From assembly GCA_029706075.1 (NCBI GenBank), contig JAINUG010000055.1, positions 4,846,339-4,910,338 on the forward strand: 64,000 nt of DNA, written 5' to 3'. The notes beneath the pieces are model-generated. The model worked only from the letters and a program-made list of their open reading frames with translations. It had not been told where the DNA came from and did not search any database. Numbering within the stretch: position 1 is the stretch's first letter; the number at the start of each line of letters is the position of its first letter. Origin of the DNA: Aldrovandia affinis. Its lineage: Eukaryota; Chordata; Actinopteri; Notacanthiformes; Halosauridae. Shown piece by piece: positions 33,218 to 43,790 of this stretch. The translations under genes were made by a program, and so were the position numbers.

Positions 33218-33550
33218 CAGGGGTCGGCAACCCATAACACTCAAAGAGCCATTTGGACCCGGTTTCCACGGAAAAGAAAACACTGGGAGCCGCACCATTT
33301 TCTGTCGACGGGGGGGGGGGGTGCAAATGAATCGGTCGCAGCGAAAAAAAGCTGCGACCAGTTCATCATTTATTTCGCGGACCGGGGGTGCAACGCGAAA
33401 ATAATTCTTGTGCCCTCGGATTTTCTGTCAACGGGGTGCTACGCCCAAAAAAATGCGCCCAATTTTGCGCCCGATTCAATTGGATACTTATTATTTATTT
33501 TCCCAAGCCACGCGGAGCCGCAACATAAGGCCGCAGGTTGCCGACCCCTG
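33218..33550. mobile_element. hAT MITE with perfect 8-bp TSD
   Basis: TIR CAGGGGTCGGCAACC at the left and its complement (GGTTGCCGACCCCTG) at the right. Target duplication ACCTAGTG at 33210-33217 and 33551-33558. 333 bp, no transposase. Contains TTTATT at 33494-33499, i.e. AATAAA on the minus strand, about 260 bases downstream of the LMCD1 stop. Confidence 0.93.
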
Positions 33551-33597
33551 ACCTAGTGTATTGTTTAAAAGGCCGCCTGCAATCGACAGGGTCGACG

Positions 33598-33618
33598 GTC
33601 AGTTGACCGTCAACTGAC
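33598..33618. repeat. 21-base palindrome
   Basis: Perfect 10-base arms GTCAGTTGAC and GTCAACTGAC around one central base, between the hAT MITE and the LMCD1 last exon. Confidence 0.8.
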
Positions 33619-33654
33619 TACTCTAGTTTTTTAGGCGTCCGCCACCGCCACCCT

Positions 33655-33680
33655 CTCCTCTCTCTCTCTCTCTCCCTCCC
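33655..33680. repeat. (CT)n microsatellite
   Basis: CT-rich run downstream (minus sense) of the LMCD1 stop, probably in its 3' UTR. Confidence 0.8.
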
Positions 33681-33759
33681 TATCGCCCCGCACAGTCGAG
33701 CCCAGAGTTGGGGGATTTGAGTGGTGGCGTCGCAGGCATGGTGTGCGGGGACGGAGGGT

Positions 33760-33891
33760 TTACGCCAGCCTGGGGCGGCAGCTACAAGAGCCCTGGACAC
33801 TGAAGGAGTGGCCACATTCCCAGCAGCAGAAGTGATCCTTGTGCCAGGCTGAGCCGTCTGCCCTCTGCTGGTAGTCGTCGGTAAAGATGAG
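33760..33891 (-). CDS. lmcd1: LMCD1 exon 6: LIM2, shortened
   Basis: The acceptor AG is at 33892-33893 and the exon opens in phase 0 right after exon 5 (...CDE). It reads LIFTDDYQQRADGSAWHKDH, FCCWECGHSF, matching the first zinc module of the second LIM domain (WH..HF.C..C). The family normally continues with a GRAY-type block and a final C-x2-C; here the frame goes SVQGSCSCRPRLA and stops at TAA 33762-33760. The predicted protein is then 353 residues; the human protein is 365. Either the terminal module is degenerate, a frameshift lies near 33800, or a further exon exists after a weak donor (TTCA|GTGTCC). The start of this exon is secure; its end is not. Confidence 0.8.
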   Translation of the reverse strand, partial: LIFTDDYQQRADGSAWHKDHFCCWECGHSFSVQGSCSCRPRLA

Positions 33892-33941
33892 CTACGGAGA
33901 GGGAGAGATGAGTCAGACGGTCAGAGGAGCTTTATTGGCTA

Positions 33942-34065
33942 ATTTCACAACTGGTACAATTGCATTCGCGATGGTGTAATTGGAGTTGCAGTGGTGTAAT
34001 AACGGTTGCTGTGGTGTAACTGCAATTACAAAACTGCAACCTCATCTCACCGACTCTCACCACTT
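33942..34065. repeat. Copy of the GCAATTACA element, inverted
   Basis: AATAACGGTTGCTGTGGTGT and GCAATTACAAAACTGCAA, inverse complements of the units at 20890-21055; another piece at 34425-34460 closes the SINE between them. Confidence 0.7.
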
Positions 34066-34425
34066 GTTTTTATTTTTAAATTTTTCGCTGTTTATTCCCA
34101 TTTTTTTCTCCCAATTTAGTATCCAATTATACCCTCTCTTTTTCATCCTTTCCCTCATATGAGAACTCCTGAGACCGGTAGTGAGCGCTGCACCGCCTCC
34201 TCCCAGCCGGCACTCACCTAAGCCGAAGCCTGTCAACGTAACACACAGGACCACTCATATACAGAGCTAATTCGCCTTTTATCCTTCCCCCCTCCCTGGG
34301 ACGGACAGCCAATTGCCGCCCCCTAGTGGCACTCCTGGCCAGAGCTGAAACTGGCGCGACCTGGTGGAATCGAACCCCGGTCGCAGTAGGCAGCGTTACC
34401 GCTACATCACAAGGGAGGACCCCCC
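34065..34425 (-). mobile_element. tRNA-derived SINE family B, copy 2
   Basis: On the minus strand: head with TAGCGGTAACGCTGCC (A-box-like) and GGGGTTCGATTCC (B-box), then GCTCTGGCCAGGAGTGCCAC, GGCAATTGGCTGTCCGTCCC, ending in a T-rich/A-rich tail. It sits within the GCAATTACA element. Confidence 0.8.
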
Positions 34426-34466
34426 CTCACCACTTGTGATTGCAGTGGTGTAATTGTGATGATATA

Positions 34467-35016
34467 CAGTACCAGTCCAAAGTTTGAGTACACCTTCCAT
34501 CTGGATTACATTTAATCGGGCACTCCTTCATTCTTTAGCAAGATAACAACTCGAAACACACCTTGAAGTTATGCCAGAACTATCTGGTGAAGGAGGAACA
34601 TGAAGGACAACTCAAACTAATGACCTGGCCTGCCCAGTGTCCAGAACTCAATCCCATAGAACTTGTATAGGAATAACTGGACAGAAGAGTCAAAGCAAAG
34701 CAACACACAAGTGTCTCTGGGAATTGCTGCAGGAGAGCTGGGAAGACATGTCGGGTGATTTCCTGCTGAAACGTAATAACCAAATGGCCTGTGTTTGAGG
34801 CTGTTATCACGGCAAAAGGTGGCTATTTTGAGGAATCCAAGATTCAATTTTCAATTAAAATGTCTTGAACTTTGTTTTGATATTCCTTTTTCTTATTGGT
34901 ACATGTATTTTTTGTCATTTTCATCTATTTACAGAAACGTATACGATGTAAAACATTGTCAATTATGAGATAAACCTAGTTTCCAGCAGGTGTACTCAAA
35001 CGTTTGACTGGTACTG
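34467..35016 (+). mobile_element. Tc1-like element T3, non-autonomous
   Basis: TIR CAGTACCAGTCCAAAGTTTG on the left, its near-complement (AACGTTTGACTGGTACTG) on the right, TA on both sides. 550 bp. It retains a decayed transposase C-terminal part: DNNSKHTLKLCQNYL, then MTWPAQCPELNPIELV, corresponding to the DND and SPDLNPIE catalytic blocks, with stops. Confidence 0.88.
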
Positions 35017-35727
35017 TAAATGTAAGTTCCTCAAGCAAGAACAAGGCACAGCATGGGAAGTGTTCACCATGAAGAGCAATGTCACCCGCAATAGGGCGGA
35101 CTGTGGAAATCCTCTCTCCCCAGGCCAGTGTGCTATCGATAATATCTTGTTGTTTTGGAGTGAAGGACGTATTGTTTCGCATACACAGATAGCCACATAG
35201 AAACTACTAAATCACCATGGCAATGTTCTTGCCTCTTGTCAAAACGTGCAAAAAGAGTCCGGCTAAATAAAGCTTATTTTTGACAGCAACCGTAAAGTCT
35301 ATCTAAACTATGCGACGCGCACTCTTTTACTAGACGTTTAGGAATCCCACAGATATGACTATCACTGAATTTAGTCAGACCACATAATTTAAGATAAGGC
35401 TGGCATTTTAATGCCATTGACGTGAAATACCCCCTTTTTCAGTGTCGAGCTGGAAACAGACTGGCTGTCTAAGTCCTGCTTCTGGCTCTATTGTGTTGTT
35501 GTGCCCTACCGACCCCCCCTGTCAGCTCGGCCAGCGCTCAAGTTACCAGCGCCGGCCTCCTTAAATACAAGCCCTGAGTGGAACGGACAAGCTGAGTAAC
35601 TGTGCTGCTTCGTCTGGCGTCAGTTCTGAAAACCGAGGACATAAATATGATTTATATTTAACATAGAAGGGTCAGCGAAGCACACAGCTGCTGTGGATCA
35701 CAGAAAAAGACCCAGCGCCAGAGAAAA

Positions 35728-35950
35728 GTAGGCAAAAGTGCAGCATAATGGTTAGGGAACAGGACGCGAAGGTCAGAGGTTCAATTCCCAGGTGGGGCAC
35801 TTCCGTTGTACCCTCGAACAAGGTACTTAACCTGAACTGCTTCAGTCAATGGATTGTATGTCAACTTTAAAGGACAAAAAGGTCATTTACATTTTACAAA
35901 TGTAAGGTCAAATGTATAAGCTGCTCTGGATAATAGTGTCAGCTAAAATG
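35728..35950 (+). mobile_element. tRNA-derived SINE (family V-like), plus orientation
   Basis: Head GTGCAGCATAATGGTTAGGG (A-box) and AGAGGTTCAATTCCCAGG (B-box), body ACCTCGAACAAGGTACTTAA-type text, tail CTGCTCTGGATAATAGTGTC, AGCTAAAATG. Lies in LMCD1 intron 5. Confidence 0.82.
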
Positions 35951-36057
35951 TATGTAATATATACGTTTTCTTTCTGGAAAAATCTCTACCTTAGACTCCT
36001 GGTGAAGTCGAGTCAATCTGGGCGGATACCAGTGTTCAGTGACATCGTTTGCTACAA

Positions 36058-36264
36058 TAGAGGTGGCCAGCCCTGGTCCTGGAGAGCCACAGGGTACGCT
36101 GGTTTTAGTTGTTACTGTAGAATCAGCAACCAATTTAGACCCAATAAACCAGGTGAGGTGTGTTAACTGTGTAATCCGCCACTTTAGTTGATCAACGAAG
36201 TGCTGAGTGACAACAAAAATCAGCACACCCTGTGACCCTTCAGGACAAGAGTTGGCTGCCTCTG
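36058..36264. mobile_element. hAT MITE, 207 bp, perfect 8-bp TSD
   Basis: TGCTACAA at 36050-36057 and 36265-36272. TIR of about 36 bp: GAGGTGGCCAGCCCTGGTCC (left) against GAGGCAGCCAACTCTTGTCC (right, minus strand). Confidence 0.88.
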
Positions 36265-36465
36265 TGCTACAAGTTCTGGTTGCACGTAAATGTAATGGAA
36301 ATGCAAAGATGCCGTACCAGGACAGCCAACTTTGGGTCCAGCTGGTGCTGGCCCAGTTCCGGCCCACAGTGTGCAGGGACTAAATCGGGCCCCTGCATCC
36401 TTGCACAGGTTGGCAAAGGACTGGGCACAATTAGCTGGATTCAATCAACATTTGTCCTTAACTTT

Positions 36466-37004
36466 CGGGTTACTGCCAAAATAAAGGAAACACCAACATA
36501 AAGTGTCTTAATAGGGCGTTGAGCCCCCAGAACAGCTTCAATGTGACTTGGCATAGATTCTACAAGTGTCTGCAGCTCTACTGGAGGGATGCATCACCAC
36601 AAGAAATTCCATCATTTGGCGTTTTGTTGATGGTGGTGGAAAAGGCTGTCTCAGGAACCGCTCCAGAATCTCCCATAAGTGTTCAATTGGGTTGAGATCT
36701 GGTGACTGAGACGGCCATGACATATGGTTTATATCGTTTCCATGCTCATCAAACCATTCAGTGATCATTCGCGCCCTGTGGATGGGGGTCATTGTCATCC
36801 TGGAGAAGACCACTCCCATCAGGATAGAAATGCTTCACCATACGATGAAGGTGATCACTCAAAATGGCTTTGTATTTATTGGCGTTACCATGCCCTATAA
36901 GTGAGTAGCCCTAAATCATACCAGGAAAATGCACCCCACACCATAACAGATCCGCCAGAACCCTTCATTTACACAAGTGTTTCCTTTATTTTGGCAGTTA
37001 CTTG
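36466..37004 (-). mobile_element. Tc1-type element, family T1 (copy b), with transposase relic
   Basis: Left end GGGTTACTGCCAAAATAAAG, right end (minus strand) AAGTAACTGCCAAAATAAAG. The minus strand encodes [16 protein letters not shown] and [19 protein letters not shown] (36538-36819), the last part of the Tc1 DDE domain including the SPDLNPIE block. The first half of the transposase is missing. Confidence 0.87.
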
Positions 37005-37455
37005 TACATAAAAGGTTTGGCAAGTGTGTAGTCATTTTAGTGATTGCTAAACTTGCTAAGCGATATTGTAAGTGTATTTGTTTACCACATTAAAAAGCTG
37101 AGCGCAAGCAGCTAAACCGATGAATTTTTCGTTTGTTAGCCAACTGTTTGGAGTGGCTCCTGTGCACTCCATGTCATGCGTAGCGCTGTTTCCCCTCACG
37201 CCAGCTGCTTGGCTCATTTTTCTACAGTTTAATGCCTTTGCGCAACTTATTGAGCAACCCACGTCTCAATATACAATTGTGATTAAACAGCTTTTTATCC
37301 TTGCAGATGTCATTTGGTGAGTGCACACTCAAACATCTGCATTTATTTCTCCAGACCACTGTGTAAGTTCTGCCTTAGCTGTGCAAGAAGGAGGTCTCCT
37401 CCCTCACCCCCAGCACACTGCCCCCTCACCCCCAGCACACTGCCCCTCCCCTCAC

Positions 37456-37671
37456 CTCGTCACAGCCAGCACAGCGGGGTCTCTCTCGTTGGCAGTAGTG
37501 TCGGCCGCACAGCAGGGCTCCGTCCTTCCAGAAGTAGACCAGGTCCACCAGCGCCTCGCCGCACTCTGCGCACATGAAGCAGGTGGGGTGCCACAGGAGC
37601 TCGTACCCCGCCCGCTCCGCGTACACCACCGGCCCGTCAACGGCCGCCAGCTCCCCACAGCGGGCGCAATT
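37456..37671 (-). CDS. lmcd1: LMCD1 exon 5: LIM1 domain
   Basis: 216 bases, phase 0 at both ends, acceptor CCCCAG and donor GAG|GTGAGG. Reads [72 protein letters not shown]. All eight zinc ligands of LIM1 are present (C-x2-C, H-x2-C, C-x2-C, C/H pair), and the first Cys pair of LIM2 follows (CAGC). [12 protein letters not shown] and YFWKDG place it in the testin/LMCD1/Prickle group, closest to LMCD1 by the flanking exons. Confidence 0.95.
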
Positions 37672-37699
37672 CTGGGGACACACAGACAGTACAGGGTTA

Positions 37700-38040
37700 A
37701 CCCCAATACACAAACACAAAACACTGTCAATGTACAAACACAGCCCAATATACTGTACAAACACACAACACCCTCAATATACAAACACAAAAACACTCTC
37801 AATATACAAACACACCACACTGTCAATATACAAACACACAACACACAAAACACAAAAGACACAGTCAATATACAAGCATTCCTCAATATACAAACACACC
37901 CCAATATACAAACACAAAACACCCTCAATATACAAACACAAAAACACTGTCAATATACAAACATATCCTCAATATACAAACACAAAACACTGTCAATATA
38001 CAAACACACCCCAATATACAAACACACAACACTGTCAATA
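37700..38040. repeat. About 24-bp minisatellite, left block
   Basis: Units of CAATATACAAACACA with AACACTGT or ACCC spacers. The array continues at 38992-39155 on the other side of a Tc1-like insertion. Located in LMCD1 intron 4, within 30 bases of the LIM1 exon acceptor. Confidence 0.9.
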
Positions 38041-38042
38041 TA

Positions 38043-38989
38043 CAGTGCATTCGGAAAGTATTCAGACCCCTTCACTTTTTCCACATTTTGTTATGTTACA
38101 GCCTTATTCTAAAATGGATTAAATTCATTTTCTTCCTCATCAATCTACACACAATACCCCATAATGACAAAGCAACTTTATGGTAGTGACTAGACGGAAG
38201 CCACTCCTGAGTAAAAGGCATATGACAGCCCACCTGGAGTTTGCCAAACGGCACTTAAAGGACTCTGGAAAAATGTTGTCCTTCTGCCAGGTTCTCCCAT
38301 CGCTGCAGAGGAACTCTGAAGCTCTCTTAGAGTGGTCATTGTGTTCTTGGTCACCTCCCTGACCAAGGCCCTTCTTGCCCGGTTACTGAGTTTGGCCTGA
38401 CGGCCAGCTCTAAGAAGAGTTGTGGTGGTTCCAAAGTTTTTCTATTTCACAATGATGGAACACACTGTGCTCCTGGGACTTTCAATGCTTTAGCAATGTT
38501 TTTATATCCTTCCCCAGATCTATGCCTCAACACAATTCTATCTCAGATATAGAGAGGTCTATAGAGAGTTCCTAGGACTTCATGGCTTGGGTTTTGCTCT
38601 GACATGCACTGTGAACTGTGGGACCTTATATAGACAGGCGTGTGCCTTTCTAAAGCATGCACAATCAATTGAATTTGCCACAGGTGGACTACTATCAAGT
38701 TTTAGAGACATCTCAAGGATGATCAAAGGGAACTGGATGCATCTGAGCTCAATTTCAAGTGTCATAACAAAGGGTCTGAATACTTGTCTGAATGTAAATG
38801 TGATATTTCAGTTTTTAATTTTTAATACATTTTCAAAAATTTCTAAAAACCTGTTTTTGCTTTGTCATTATGGGGCATTGTGTGTAGATTGATGAGGAAA
38901 AAAATGAATTTAATCCATTTTAGAAAAAGGCTGTAACATAACAAAATGTGTAAAAGGTGAAGGGGTCTGAATACTCTCCGAATGCACTG
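38043..38989 (+). mobile_element. Tc1-like element T4, inserted in the minisatellite
   Basis: TIR CAGTGCATTCGGAAAGTATT and its near-complement at the right, TA at 38041-38042 and 38990-38991; further matching subterminal text (CACACAATACCCCATAATGA and inverse). 947 bp. A transposase shred remains at 38180-38330 (TRRKPLLSKRHMTAHLEFAK). The TA target lies inside the CAATATACAAACA unit. Confidence 0.94.
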
Positions 38990-38991
38990 TA

Positions 38992-39155
38992 CAAACACAC
39001 CCCAATATACAAACACACAACACTGTCAATATACAAACACACAACACCCTCAATATACAAACACAAAAACACTGTCAATATACAAATATGTCCTCAATAT
39101 ACAAACACACCCCAATATACAAACACACAACACCCTCAATATACAAACACTTATT
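38992..39155. repeat. About 24-bp minisatellite, right block
   Basis: Same unit as 37700-38040, resuming directly after the T4 element. Confidence 0.9.
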
Positions 39156-39235
39156 CGGAATGCCTTCTTCCTCTAAATTTGTATTTCTATGTGTCCTCTG
39201 CTGAATTTGGGAGACTTTTTTCTAAACTCGATATA

Positions 39236-39543
39236 GAGGTAACTGCCAAAATAAAGGAAACACTTGAGTAACCCAAGGGTTCTGGTGGCTCTGTTATGGT
39301 GCAGGGTGCATTTTCCTGCCTTGGTTTAGGTCCACTCAACCTCTTAGAAGGCAAGATAAATGCCAATAAATACAAAGCCATTCTGAGTGATCACCTTTAT
39401 CCTATGGTGAAGTTTCTATCCTGATCGGAGTGGTCTCTTCCAGGATGGCAATGCCCTCATGGCATTGCGGTTCTGGCGGCTCATGGTCCAACACCCAATT
39501 AAAGACACTATATTGGTGTTTCCTTTATTTTGGCAGTTGCCTG
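39236..39543 (+). mobile_element. Tc1-type MITE, family T1 (copy c)
   Basis: Ends GAGGTAACTGCCAAAATAAA and CCTTTATTTTGGCAGTTGCC with TA on each side. Internal text (GCCAATAAATACAAAGCCAT) matches copies at 36466-37004 and 54433-54840. Confidence 0.88.
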
Positions 39544-40384
39544 TACAAACGCGGAGACGGACAGACAGGGCGCCACAGCTATGTGCGGTGAAGTTCCTCC
39601 ACGGCGGGCGTGTAGGTGTGGCTCGCCGCTGCTCAGCCACACGCAACCGCCCAGTGCTGAGCTCGTCCCTCGCAAGGACTAATTAAACCCACATCGTCGT
39701 GGAAACAACACAGAGGCCCCAAATTGTGTGTTCCTGTCATCAAATAAAAAAAGCAATGGAATACAGATGTTCTTCAGGCATTAATTATGTCCCTATTCCT
39801 CTCCCTCCCTCCCTCCCTCCGCAGACCTGACTGTGTGTGTATAATATTCTGCGAGATGGGAGGAAAAAACGCTGGAAGTAAAACATTTTTTTTTAAACAA
39901 CAAGTGTAAAACAACAGCATAGGGGCGCGTCCGCCTGCCCCATTCTCTGCCATGCCTTGACATTTAGATCTGGCTCATTAGTCTGGCGACTGCAGACATG
40001 GATTACAGCAAAGACCTTCAGAAATAAATTAAAAAACAAAAACAAAACAAACTAAAATCTCCCACTTTTAAAATCTCAATCAAATCAGATCGCTACATCA
40101 TGCGCAGGCATTCAAATTATCCTTTGCAAACAAATGTATTTTTTGCCTTGTTTTTTGGAGTGAGATTTAACCAATGGTCTTTAATAATATGATCGATATT
40201 AGTCTATGGATCTGCACTCACATAGGGGAATAACTAGGAAACACTTCTCTGGAGCAGCAGCAATTACGCAATACTAAATCAAATGTATGAATCTATTCTT
40301 AATGTAAGTTTAAGTAAGTAACAAAGCTAGTTTCGCAGGCGGACTCGTTTGCCAATATCCAGGCTTGTCAGAATAAGCCCCCCC

Positions 40385-40422
<38 letters not shown>

Positions 40423-41367
40423 TGTCAGAACAGAGCCTGCTCTGTGCTGTACCTGAGGGGGCGGGAGTCAGAACAGGATAGCCTTCCCATTCTGGACTCC
40501 AACACAAACACCCGAGATTCGCCACCCACCACACGGGAACGGCTTGGTGCAGCCCTAATCCTAACCTTTGTACTATTGTTATTATCATTGTCGTTACCGT
40601 TATTATTATCATTCTTTTTCTTCTTCTTATTATTGCCATTACCACAACTGATGCGTGTGTTGTGCTCATGTTATATTTTTGAAACTTCACACATACATTT
40701 CTCAAAACCCCAACAGTTCGGAGGACTCCCCCAATTTGCCAAGCCTGGGCAGGAGGCACATACTCTGCAGTGTGGGGCATTGTGAAGGTTGTATCCGAAT
40801 GACTCAATGAACCCATATAAGGGACAGTATCTTTGTCCTGATTGGTCAGCTTCTGAACTTATATCAATGGTGGAAGCACGTGTTCGAGAGTTTATGAAAC
40901 TCAGTAAAATGACTTTTCTGCCATTTTATTGAGTTTCAAGGTTAAATTACTTTCAGAGCCACTAGAATTGTTAATCCTGGTGTCATAAACTACACAACAC
41001 AAAAGCCAGCCATATATTGCTCATATTCTCCAACAAGGTCTAGCGGGGGGGAGATGCATGTGAAATCCTTCCCCACACGGACCCGAAGTGGCCGGGAAAT
41101 GAGCCTGCCCATTTGTAACCTGGCTCCTCTGTTAATATTTTACAGTGCAATAAACATGTTCCCCAAGAGCGACCGAAGACCCGCTCTCATTCGGGATCGT
41201 AAATTTCCCCGTTTTTTTTATCACTGTCCTTCAGGCACTTACAAGTATATAAAGACACTCTGCTCATTGCACTCCTCATGTTATGGGACTGACTCGAATG
41301 TCACGGCTTCAGACCTGCGTTGCACACGGACACGAGCCGCACGCGCAATTCAAACCGTGATAAGGGG
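39544..41367. other. LMCD1 intron 4, no gene found
   Basis: Holds a (CTCC)n run near 39800, (CA)n at 40387-40422 and an inverted AATAAT/TTATTATT-rich stretch near 40560-40640. No exon or transposon end supported. Confidence 0.45.
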
Positions 41368-41590
41368 CGGCAGTGGCTCAGTGGTTAGTGACACGGGTTG
41401 GCAAGCGGAGGGTTGTTGGTTCGAATCCCAGGAAGACCAAACGAAAAAAACTATGAACCGGAAACTGGAGGGATGCTTGTTCAATTCCTGGGGCACTGAA
41501 CCCCTAAAACTGCTCCAGGGGCACTCTTAGGAGTGGCATGCGGAAAGACAAATTCCAATTACCTTGTGTGTAACATTGCAATAAAGAATG
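41368..41590 (+). mobile_element. tRNA-derived SINE, family G
   Basis: Head GGCGGCAGTGGCTCAGTGGT (A-box) and GTTGGTTCGAATCCCAGG (B-box), then GGGCACTGAACCCCTAAAAC, CCAGGGGCACTCTTAGGAG, and a (TTCTA)n tail. Too long and tail-bearing to be a tRNA gene. Confidence 0.85.
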
Positions 41591-42609
41591 TTCTATTCTA
41601 TTCTAAAATGGGGGCTACCTGTTAGTGCGTCACGCTAATCCATATTTTGCGTGAAGGTGCTCGTGCTCAGCTCGGCGGCTGAAAACGTTTCAAAATCTCC
41701 CTCCCTTCCGCCGCTCTCTGTTTAAACTGCCAGCAGGCTTGTGGAGTTGAACCAAGCAGTTTGTTTTTACTGCTGTAATCATTAGAAGGAAGCCGTTTTC
41801 CTTTGCTACACAGTAAAAAGGAATTCAACAGCCACGCTTCCTATTTAAAAAAAGAAGAAAATTAAACGTAATCACGGAAGTTTTTTTCTTCATTACACCG
41901 TCTCTCTTTCCAGCTTCAAATGGATTGAAAGGGCCGCCCACAGATGTTTCGCCTTACACTTGATAAACAGTGGCTGGGTAATTAGCGGCTTTAGAGGTCA
42001 CAGCTGAGGTTCACTTCTTCATTTCAGGAATGTTTCAGATCAAGTCAGGCTAGCTGATGGTCGCCCACACATATATAAGAGTGGCCCGTTCTATGCTCCC
42101 TCCCAAATTCTACACAGCCCTGCAGTACCTCTTCTTTTACAAACACACCATTTCAAGTTTCCAAGTCCCAGTAGAAAAACAACATGCTAAGAAGTTGCCC
42201 TTGAGGTGTAAAGGATAGTGTTTATTTTTTCAAGCTTTGTTTTGTTCCCCATTGATGCATTGTCTGACAAATGTCCCACAGCACTGTAATTAAAATGAGG
42301 GGAACAGAGAATACCCAGCTTGGATTCTTTTCTGAATAAAACATACTGCTGCTGCTGCTGGCATCTGGAAACTGTCTGAGATGGACTGATAAACAGACAG
42401 AATGCAAACCTACGCAGTATTCACGGTACGTAGGCCTGGTATGACATTTAACCAAAATAAAAACTTTCTCCTAAGAAGTTACAGGATGGTTGGGCATGGT
42501 TTCTGACAGAAGACCATGCACTCTCATTGATTTTTAAAGAAAATCATTTAAATTAGTTTAATGGAATGTAGAATGTAACAAATACAGAGAATAATGGCAT
42601 GAAGTACCA

Positions 42610-42905
42610 ATCAACTTGTGTGTGTATGCGTGTGTGTCTGTCCGTTTATGTGTGTGTGTGCACATGTGTATTTATACGTGTGTGTATGAGTGTTCGTATT
42701 TATGTATGTGTGGAGTGTGTGTGTCTGCTTGTCTGTCTGTTTATGTGTGTGTACACGTGTATTTGTGCATGTGTATGCGTGTGCGTGTGCATATTTGTGT
42801 ATGTGTGTATATGAGAGGTGTGTGAGAGTGTGTGTGTGTGCGAGTAAGTGTATGTGTGTGTAAGTGAGAGGTGTGTGTGTGTGTGCGAGTGTGTGTGTGC
42901 ATCCG
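42610..42905. repeat. (TG)n-rich tract, about 300 bp
   Basis: Interrupted GTGTGTG repeats on the plus strand, therefore CA-rich in the LMCD1 transcript. Begins about 47 bases downstream of the exon 4 donor. Confidence 0.9.
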
Positions 42906-42951
42906 TGCAGTGCATATGCACAGTTGGGCTGGTGTCTCAGCTGTAACTCAC

Positions 42952-43293
42952 GTATTCGCTCTTCTTGCAGCAGTCCCTCAGGGTGCCGTTGGTTGTGGGA
43001 CTGGGTTCCTGTCGTTCCTGGGAGCCCTTCCCGTTCTTCTGCTTTGCCCCATCATCCTTAGCCCCTCCCTCCCCGGGCAGGGCCACCTCCCCCACGCCCA
43101 GCGCCTCCTGCTTGTAGCTCTTTACGAACAGGGTCATAGCCTTGGCCTCGGCCTCAGACAGCCCGTGGCACTGGGAGGGGTCCTCATCGTACAGGGGAAG
43201 CTGTCTCATCAGCTGCCTGCGACGATACAGCGCTCCCTCGGTGCCAGCCACTGGGCGCTTCTCTTCTGGCATCAGCTGCATGTACAGAATGGC
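42952..43293 (-). CDS. lmcd1: LMCD1 exon 4: end of PET domain and linker
   Basis: 342 bases, phase 0 at both ends; acceptor GACCCAG, donor TAC|GTGAGT. Reads [76 protein letters not shown], then a Lys/Gly/Glu-rich linker ending [29 protein letters not shown] and ALGVGEV are PET-domain signatures; the VALPG and TTNG pieces favour LMCD1 over testin. PET domains mediate protein contacts; LMCD1 is known as a GATA6-binding cofactor and calcineurin-linked muscle protein. The exon lies between a (TG)n tract and a (CA)n tract in the transcript. Confidence 0.95.
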
Positions 43294-43298
43294 CTGGG

Positions 43299-43301
<3 letters not shown>

Positions 43302-43355
<54 letters not shown>

Positions 43356-43360
43356 CAATA
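43302..43360. repeat. (CA)n microsatellite touching the exon 4 acceptor
   Basis: On the transcribed sense strand this is (UG)n ending about 8 bases before the AG. It takes the place of the usual pyrimidine tract. Confidence 0.93.
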
Positions 43361-43589
43361 AATAAACCACATTGTTTGGACGTTTTAATGACAGTCATCC
43401 TTACTGCTGATGCAAAATGTCTTAGTCCCAACCCCAAGGTTACAATCACAGAACGAGAAAGAGAGAGAGAGAGAGATAAGAGTGCTCTTGCACTCGCATT
43501 CGCCGATGTGTACAGTAGCTACAGCTCTCAGCTGAGTAATTACACTCGACACTGAGATGGCTCTGTCACCTCCCTCAGGACTACCAATA

Positions 43590-43790
43590 ATGAGAGGAAC
43601 TGGGGAGAGAGCGGCAGAGGAAGAGCAGCAGGAGAAGAGCCACAGGTGAATAGCAACAGGCGAACAGCAGTTGGGGAACAGCCATTGGGGGAAGAGTAAC
43701 ATGGGAAGGGCAGCAGTGGAAGAGCCACAGAGGAGCAGCAACAGGTGAACAGCAGTAGGGGAGAAGGGCCACAGAAAACACCCCTGAGCA
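43590..43790. repeat. Degenerate short tandem repeat
   Basis: Repeated GAACAGCAGTAGGGG / GAAGAGCCACAGGTG-type units of about 15 bases; related text at 44340-44385. Gives spurious Leu/Pro-rich open frames on the minus strand. Confidence 0.7.

Noticed and set aside
37314-38122. Plus-strand ORFs of 182 and 263 codons
   Set aside because: Antisense of the LIM1 exon continuing into a minisatellite.
41368-41430. tRNA gene at the A-box and B-box pair
   Set aside because: The cloverleaf is not closed, and the sequence continues into a SINE body and (TTCTA)n tail.
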